Part shown: piece by piece, positions 59,022 through 64,000 of the stretch
How the letters are laid out: each line of letters begins with the position of its first letter
Position numbering within the stretch: the first letter of the stretch is position 1
NCBI RefSeq assembly: GCF_030161895.1
Contig: NZ_BSVB01000001.1
Location: 1,426,001-1,490,000, forward strand
DNA from: Pseudolysinimonas kribbensis
GTDB taxonomy: Bacteria; Actinomycetota; Actinomycetes; Actinomycetales; Microbacteriaceae
Length of the DNA: 64,000 bases
Reading direction: 5' to 3'
Position numbers and translations under genes: made by a program
The notes under the pieces: model-generated
The model's database searches: none
Seen by the model: only the letters and a program-made list of their open reading frames with translations
What the model was told of the DNA's origin: nothing

Positions 59022-60077
59022 ATGGAGCTGCTGATCGGCACCTACACCGAGCGGAAGGCGTTCGTCGACGGGCACGCGCCGGGCCTGCTCGCGGCGACGT
59101 GGGAGGCCCCGGCATCCGGTGAACGACGGATCGGCGAGGCACGGCTCGCCGCGAAGTCCGTGAACCCGTCCTGGGTCGCGCGCACCCGCGACGGTGCTCG
59201 CGTCTACTGCACCGCGGAGCTCGAGAACGGCCGGGTCGTCGGCTTCGCGCGCGGCGACGCGGGCACGCTCACGGCGCTCGGCGAGCAGGACAGCCACGGC
59301 GCCGATCCCGCGCACCTCGGCCTCGACGCCGACGAGCGGCTGCTCGCGGTCGCGAACTACTCCGGCGGCACGATCGCGATCCTGCCGCTGGATGCCGACG
59401 GCCGGCCCGGCGCCGCGACGAGCGTGCACACCCAACCCGCCCCCGTCGTGCCGACCGGGCGCGCCGAGCAGGAGTCGGCCCACCCGCACCACGTGGAGTT
59501 CGACCCCGTCACGGGGCAGCTGCTCGTCGCCGACCTCGGCCTCGACAGGGTCTGCGTGTTCGACGTGACCGGCGACGGGGTGCTCGAGCCGCGCCCGGAG
59601 CGCGATGTCGTGCTGCCGCCCGGCACCGGACCGAGGCAGCTCGCCTTCGACGAGACGCAGTCGCGCCTGTTCGTGATCGGCGAGCTCGGCAACACCGTGC
59701 ACGAGCTGCGCCGCACGGCGGGCGGCTTCCAGGTGCACGGCGGGATCGGCACCCTCCCGCCCGGCGAGGCGGGCGACGGCGACTCGGGGGCCGCGCTGCT
59801 GTACTCCGCCGCCCACTCGCGGCTGTACGCGACGACCCGCGGCCGCGACACCGTGACGATCATCGACACGAGCGGGCCCGAGCTGGCGCGGGTGGCCGTC
59901 ATCCCGAGCGGCGGGCGCACGCCGCGCGGCGCGACCCTGACGCCGGACGGCCGGCTGATCGTGGCGCACCAGGACGACGACGCCGTGGTCGTCTTCGACC
60001 TCGACCCCGACGGGATGCCGGTACCGGCGGACCGGACGACGATCGCGAGTCCGGTCTGCCTCGTCGGCTTTTATTGA
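59022..60077 (+). CDS. Lactonase-family beta-propeller protein
   Basis: This 351-residue lactonase-family propeller is the second in the window. LLIGTYTERKAF, VNPSWVARTRDGARVYCTAEL, ADPAHLGLDADERLLAVANYSGG, SAHPHHVEFDPVTGQLLVADLGLDRV and GTGPRQLAFDETQSRLFVIGELGNTVHE follow the 6-phosphogluconolactonase (YbhE) pattern more closely than the first copy. ATG 59022 has AAGGGAG upstream. The stop lies within the operator-like palindrome of the next gene. It is intact. Confidence 0.86.
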   Translation: MELLIGTYTERKAFVDGHAPGLLAATWEAPASGERRIGEARLAAKSVNPSWVARTRDGARVYCTAELENGRVVGFARGDAGTLTALGEQDSHGADPAHLGLDADERLLAVANYSGGTIAILPLDADGRPGAATSVHTQPAPVVPTGRAEQESAHPHHVEFDPVTGQLLVADLGLDRVCVFDVTGDGVLEPRPERDVVLPPGTGPRQLAFDETQSRLFVIGELGNTVHELRRTAGGFQVHGGIGTLPPGEAGDGDSGAALLYSAAHSRLYATTRGRDTVTIIDTSGPELARVAVIPSGGRTPRGATLTPDGRLIVAHQDDDAVVVFDLDPDGMPVPADRTTIASPVCLVGFY

Positions 60078-60090
60078 CGCTAGAGTCAAT
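60073..60090. promoter_or_regulatory. 18-bp near-perfect palindrome upstream of copper amine oxidase
   Basis: ATTGACGCTAGAGTCAAT is self-complementary except for one base pair. It lies 24 bases before the amine oxidase start and overlaps the lactonase stop. The TetR gene at 62044-62676, just beyond the oxidase, is the obvious candidate to bind it. Confidence 0.55.
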
Positions 60091-60114
60091 CAAAAGCCCG
60101 CGAAGGAGCCGACG

Positions 60115-62039
60115 ATGACCCCGACCCACCCGCTCTCCCCGCTCTCGGCCGCCGAGATCGACCGCGCGCGGGAGGTGCTCGCCGCCGCCGGCTACGTCTC
60201 CGACGCGACGCGGTTCGGGTACGTCATGCTGCGCGAGCCCGACAAGGCCGACGTGCTCGCCGGCACCGCGGAGCTGCCGCGCGAGGTCGGCGCGCTGCTG
60301 CTCGACGTCGAGACCGGCGCCGTCGTCGAGACGATCACCGACGTGACGAGCGGCACCGTCGTGCGGGCGCGTCCGCTCGGGACGCACGAGGGCACGGCGC
60401 CCGTGCTCGACGAGGAGATCGAGCTGCTCGATGAGATCGTCAAGGCCGACGCCGACTTCGTCGCGGCGCTGGCCAGGCGCGGCGTGACCGACCTGAGCAA
60501 GGTGCGCACGCTGCCGCTGACCGCGGGCGTCTTCGGGTACGACGACGAGGTGGGCAAGCGGATGTTCCGCGTGCTCGCGCTGTACATGGAGGACGAGCGC
60601 GACATCCCGTGGGCGCACCCGATCGACGGCGTCGTGGCGCACGTCGACGTCATCTCGAAGCGCTGCCTGCGGGTCATCGAGACGGCGTTCGAGCACATCC
60701 CGCAGGAGTCGGGCGACTACCTCGATCCGGCGCTCACCGGACCGATGCGCACCGACCTCAAGCCCATCTCGATCACCCAGCCCGAGGGCGTGAGCTTCAC
60801 CCTCGAGGACGACGTGCTCAGCTGGCAGAACTGGCGCGTGCGCGTCGGGTTCAACGGGCGCGAGGGCCTGACGCTGCACCAGGTGAGCTTCACCGACCGC
60901 GGCGATGAGCGGTCGGTGCTGTACCGCGCCTCCATCTCGGAGATGGTCGTCAACTACGCCGACCCGAGCCCCACCCACGGCTGGAACAACTACTTCGACG
61001 CGGGCGAGTACCAGTTCGGCCGCCTCGCCAACTCGCTCGAGCTCGGCTGCGACTGCCTCGGCGAGATCACCTATCTCGACGCCGTGATCGCCGACGACTT
61101 CGGCACGCCGCAGACCATCCGCAACGCGATCTGCATCCACGAGGAGGACTACGGCATCCTCTGGAAGCACACCGACGAGTTCACCCTCACCTCGGCCACC
61201 CGGCGGCAGCGCCGGCTCGTCGTCTCGTTCTTCACCACGGTCGGCAACTACGACTACGGCTTCTACTTCTATTTCTACCTCGACGGCACGTTCGAGGTGG
61301 AGGCCAAGGCCACCGGCATCGTCTTCGTCGGGGCGCACGACGGCGGCGACTACCCGTACGCGACGGAGCTCGCGCCCGGGCTCGGCGCACCCGTGCACCA
61401 GCACCTGTTCTGCGCGCGGTTGGACATGACGGTGGACGGCATCCGGAACGCGGTCGACGAGGTCGACATCACGCGCGTCGAGCTCGGCGACGACAACCCG
61501 TGGGGCGCGGCCATCGCTCGCACGGCCACCCGCCTGCGCACCGAGACCGAGGGGTGCGGGATGCCGACGGCACCGTGGGCCGGGTGTGGCGCGTCAGCAG
61601 CGCCGAGCGCACCAATCGTCTCGGGCATCCCACCTCGTACGTGCTGTACCCGGAGGGCAAGGCGCCGCTCGCGAACCACGCCGAGTCGTTCTCGCGCAAG
61701 CGCGCCGGCTTCGCGGGCCACCACCTCTGGGTCACCCGCTACGAGCGCGACGAGCTGTGGGCCGCGGGCTACGCCGTCAACATGCACCCGGGCGGCGCGG
61801 GCCTGCCCGCGTACATCGCCGGGGACCGCGACATCGACGGGCAGGACGTCGTGCTCTGGCACACGTTCGGGCTCACGCACTTCCCGCGCACCGAGGACTG
61901 GCCGATCATGCCGGTGGACTACACCGGGTTCGTGATGAAGCCCGAGGGGTTCTTCGACCGCAACCCGACGCTCGACGTGCCGGCGCTCGGCCGCGGCGGC
62001 CACGCGTGCGCGTGCGAGGGCGGCGCCTGCCACTGCTGA
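60115..62039 (+). CDS. Copper-containing primary amine oxidase (frameshifted)
   Basis: This enzyme of about 641 residues oxidises primary amines to aldehydes, ammonia and H2O2. WAHPIDGVVAHVD holds the catalytic Asp. Tyr379 in VGNYDYGFYF is the precursor of the topaquinone cofactor. His428 and His430 (HQHLF) and the late THFPRTEDWPIMPVD His bind copper. The frames join after one base is restored in the G4 run at 61551-61554. No signal peptide. The last residues form an unusual Cys-rich tail (HACACEGGACHC). The start has AAGGAG upstream. Confidence 0.9.
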
Positions 62040-62043
62040 GCCG

Positions 62044-62676
62044 TCAGCGGCCGCCGGCCCAGGCGCGCAGGCGGCGGCGCGCCTGCTCGGTGGCGGCCCA
62101 CGGCCGCAGGCACAGCTCCACGGCGGCACGGTGGTCCTCGCTCTCGCGATCGCCCGCGTCGGCGACCGCGATGACCTGCTCGCCCGCGTAGACCGAGTCG
62201 AGCAGGCGCACCAGGCTCCGGATCGGCGTGGCCGCCGCGAGCTCGCCGTCGTCGACCGCCTCCCGCAGCGCCGTCGTCGTCAGCGCCTCGAACTCCGGCA
62301 CGCGTCCCAGCCGGAGCCCCGGACTCGCGAGCGGCTCGGCCGTGCCCCAGAACGCGACGACGACCTGCGCCTCGGCGCGCGTCGTGGCATCCAGCGGCAG
62401 CACCTCCTCGGCGATGCCGAGCAGCGCCTCGAGCCCGCGCTGGCCGGCGGTGCGCCCGGCGATCCGCTCGATCGTGCGCAGTACGCCGCGGCGGGCGGCC
62501 GCCTCGGCGATCTGCTCGACGCTGGCGAAGTAGTGCCAGAGCGTGCCGGGGGTGAGGCCGAGCTCCGCCGCCACCGTGCGCCCGGTCGTGCCGGTCGCAC
62601 CCGCGCGGCCGAGCACCGCGAGGTAGGCGTCGACGATCTCGCGCCGGCGCGCCTCGTGGTCGACGATCTTCGGCAC
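62044..62676 (-). CDS. TetR-family regulator next to amine oxidase
   Basis: This 210-residue repressor has MPKIVDHEARRREIVDAYL and the DNA-recognition segment TVAAELGLTPGTLWHYFASVEQI. A BetI-like C-terminal domain (ATTRAEAQVVVAFWGTAE) is typical of regulators of amine catabolism. It converges with the copper amine oxidase gene and lies beside an amidohydrolase. The palindrome at 60073-60090 is a probable target. It is intact. Confidence 0.88.
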   Translation of the reverse strand: MPKIVDHEARRREIVDAYLAVLGRAGATGTTGRTVAAELGLTPGTLWHYFASVEQIAEAAARRGVLRTIERIAGRTAGQRGLEALLGIAEEVLPLDATTRAEAQVVVAFWGTAEPLASPGLRLGRVPEFEALTTTALREAVDDGELAAATPIRSLVRLLDSVYAGEQVIAVADAGDRESEDHRAAVELCLRPWAATEQARRRLRAWAGGR

Positions 62677-62723
62677 ACCGTCATTCTCGCGTGCCGGCGT
62701 CGGCCGAGCGCGGGTGGCGCCTT

Positions 62724-62807
62724 CCGAAATGCAGGAGATGAGACGTCACCACGCCGGACGGATGCCGTGTCCGCGGCGATGCACCGCCCACCACTCCTGC
62801 ATTTCGG
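62724..62807. repeat. Inverted repeat with 14-bp perfect arms between tetR and amidohydrolase
   Basis: CCGAAATGCAGGAG (62724-62737) and CTCCTGCATTTCGG (62794-62807) are exact reverse complements separated by 56 bases. The spacer can form a smaller GC-rich hairpin. A partial third copy of the outer motif (CGAAATGG) follows at 62810. It may be a dispersed intergenic repeat or a transcription end signal. Confidence 0.65.
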
Positions 62808-62826
62808 GTCGAAATGGGCACCGGGG

Positions 62827-64000
62827 TCAGAGCCGCTCGCCGTCGAGGTACGTCGCGACGACGTTGGCGAGGTCGAGACCCTCGCCGCTCGAGATGTCGC
62901 GGTCGAGGATCACGACATCGGCCGCGAAGCCGGGCGCCAGTGTGCCGGTCTCGTTCTCGAGCCGGCCGACCCAAGCCGCGGCGCCGGTGTAGGCGTCGAG
63001 GCCGGCGCCGACCGCGATGGCCTCCCCGGCAGCATCGGCTCGGTGAGCGAGGTGGGCGTGGCGTGCGGATCGGTCGAGGGGCGAGCCGGGTCGCGCCGGT
63101 GTGGATCGCCCACAGCGGGTTCGGGTCGGAGACCGGCCAGTCGCTCCCGCCGGCCAGCCGCGCCCCGTGAGCCAGGAGCGACCCGAACGGGAAGTGCGAG
63201 CGGGCCGCACCGGCACGGATCCCCGGCAGCTTGCGCTCGACGACCTCGGCATCCAGGCGCGCCCACAGCATCTGCACGTTGGCCGTCACGTCGAGCGCGG
63301 CGAAGCGCGGCAGGTCGCCGGGGGCGACGATGTCGACGTGCGCGATCTGGTGCCGTCCGCCGGTCGGGCCGTTGACCTCGCGCGCGTGCTGCACGGCGTC
63401 GAGGCACTCGCGCACCGCCCGGTCGCCCACGGCGTGCAGGTGCACGTCGAACCCGCGCGCGTCGAGGGCCGCCACGAGCTCGTTCAGCCGCGCGGGCTCG
63501 ATGAACGATTCGCCGCGGTTGCCGGGGTCGTCGCGGTACGGCTCGAGCATCGCCGCGGTGCGGTTCTCGATCACGCCGTCCTGCATGACCTTGACGATGC
63601 GTGCGCGGAGGCGCCGCGTGCCGCGCACCCGCTCGCGGCGCTCCTCGAACCCGGCGATCTGCTCGAGGCCCCGTTCGCGGTCCCACCACTGGCACAGCGC
63701 CACCCGCGTGCGCAGCTCGCCGCTCGCGTCGAGCGCCAGGTAGGCGTCGAACGAGTCGGGCCCGAGCTCGCTCGGCCCGACCGCCGCGTCGTGCCAGCTC
63801 GTGATGCCCACGGCGTGCAGGCGCTCCTGCGCCGCCCGGATGCCGTCCTCCACCAGTCCCGCCCGCGCCGTCGGCCGGATGCCCGCGATCGCCGCCTGCG
63901 CCGCGTCGAGCAGCAGTCCGGTCAGCCTCCCGCGCTCGTCGCGCACGAAGCGCCCGCCCGCCGGGTCCGGGACGTCGTCGGCCACGCCCGCCGCGGCGAG
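62827..64000 (-). CDS. Amidohydrolase family 3 protein, YtcJ-like (5' end outside window; two frameshifts)
   Basis: About 390 residues of the C-terminal part of a metal-dependent amidohydrolase are present. GITSWHDAAVGPSELG, RIVKVMQDGVIENRTAAML, FDVHLHAVGDRAVRECLDAV, HQIAHVDIV and LAGGSDWPVSDPNPLWAIHTG provide the metal-site His and Asp residues. ENETGTLAPGFAADVVILDRD is the usual C-terminal sandwich. Bases are missing in the runs at 63078-63081 and 63024-63027. The N-terminal HxH lies beyond the window. The neighbourhood with amine oxidase suggests use of amines or amides (inference). Confidence 0.85.

Noticed and set aside
18900..63100. Programmed ribosomal frameshifting as explanation of the many split genes
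   Set aside because: The breaks lie in unrelated genes at plain G/C runs, without slippery heptamers or shared structures, and nearly all need one added base. Base-calling error explains all of them.
1..64000. CRISPR array, prophage, insertion sequence, integrative element or rRNA operon
   Set aside because: No regularly spaced direct repeats, transposase, integrase, phage structural genes, duplicated tRNA end or rRNA sequence was found. The single tRNA-Arg has no attached integrase.

Overview
The window is very GC-rich, densely packed and rich in ATGA/GTGA start-stop overlaps. Together with the gene families seen (HxlR, MmyB-like XRE and TetR regulators, F420-type enzymes, actinobacterial operon types), this points to an actinobacterium, most likely a member of the Microbacteriaceae. 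No phage, insertion sequence, integrase, CRISPR array or rRNA was seen. One tRNA (Arg, anticodon ACG) is present.

Layout. 1-5.4 kb: housekeeping genes (proC start, CDF cation efflux, tadA, upp) and a winged-helix regulator preceded by a Met/Cys-rich leader peptide. 5.4-15.8 kb: an Opp/Dpp-type ABC importer with a permease-ATPase fusion, surrounded by sugar-type enzymes (lactonase, aldo/keto reductase, aldose epimerase) and a sugar MFS porter. 15.8-17.8 kb: a palindrome, a candidate small RNA, and a MarR-photolyase pair. 17.8-27.1 kb: two divergent operons. One encodes an SDR, a PlsC-type acyltransferase and an alkyl-DHAP-synthase-like flavoprotein, followed by psuG-psuK. The other encodes two ferritin-like proteins around a fatty acyl reductase-HAD fusion. 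Read together, they look like an aerobic ether-lipid (possibly plasmalogen) pathway. 27-38 kb: an LLM oxidoreductase, a two-component system, drug-type MFS exporters, and regulators with shared palindromic operators. 38-45.9 kb: a redox/stress island with a Met/His-repeat protein, a sulfite-oxidase-like protein with its reductase and a DUF6510 zinc ribbon, a lone cytochrome oxidase subunit I, a ferritin-like protein, and an NhaA-DsbA fusion. 45.9-50.5 kb: epoxide hydrolase, tRNA-Arg and a tetronate-catabolism operon (denD, otnK, aldo/keto reductase). 50.5-64 kb: TetR-MMPL exporter, RibD-like reductase, hydroxy-acid oxidase, GH2 glycosidase, Gfo/Idh/MocA protein, lactonase, copper amine oxidase with TetR, and an amidohydrolase cut by the window end.

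Sequence quality. From about 18.9 kb onward, about twenty genes are interrupted by frameshifts. Nearly all lie in runs of G or C and look like a lost base, and conserved protein sequence continues in the next frame. These are best read as consensus errors rather than real decay. Such genes are listed over their full restored extent with the shift position given. Two genes (a deazaflavin nitroreductase fragment and a TetR lacking its DNA-binding half) do look genuinely truncated.
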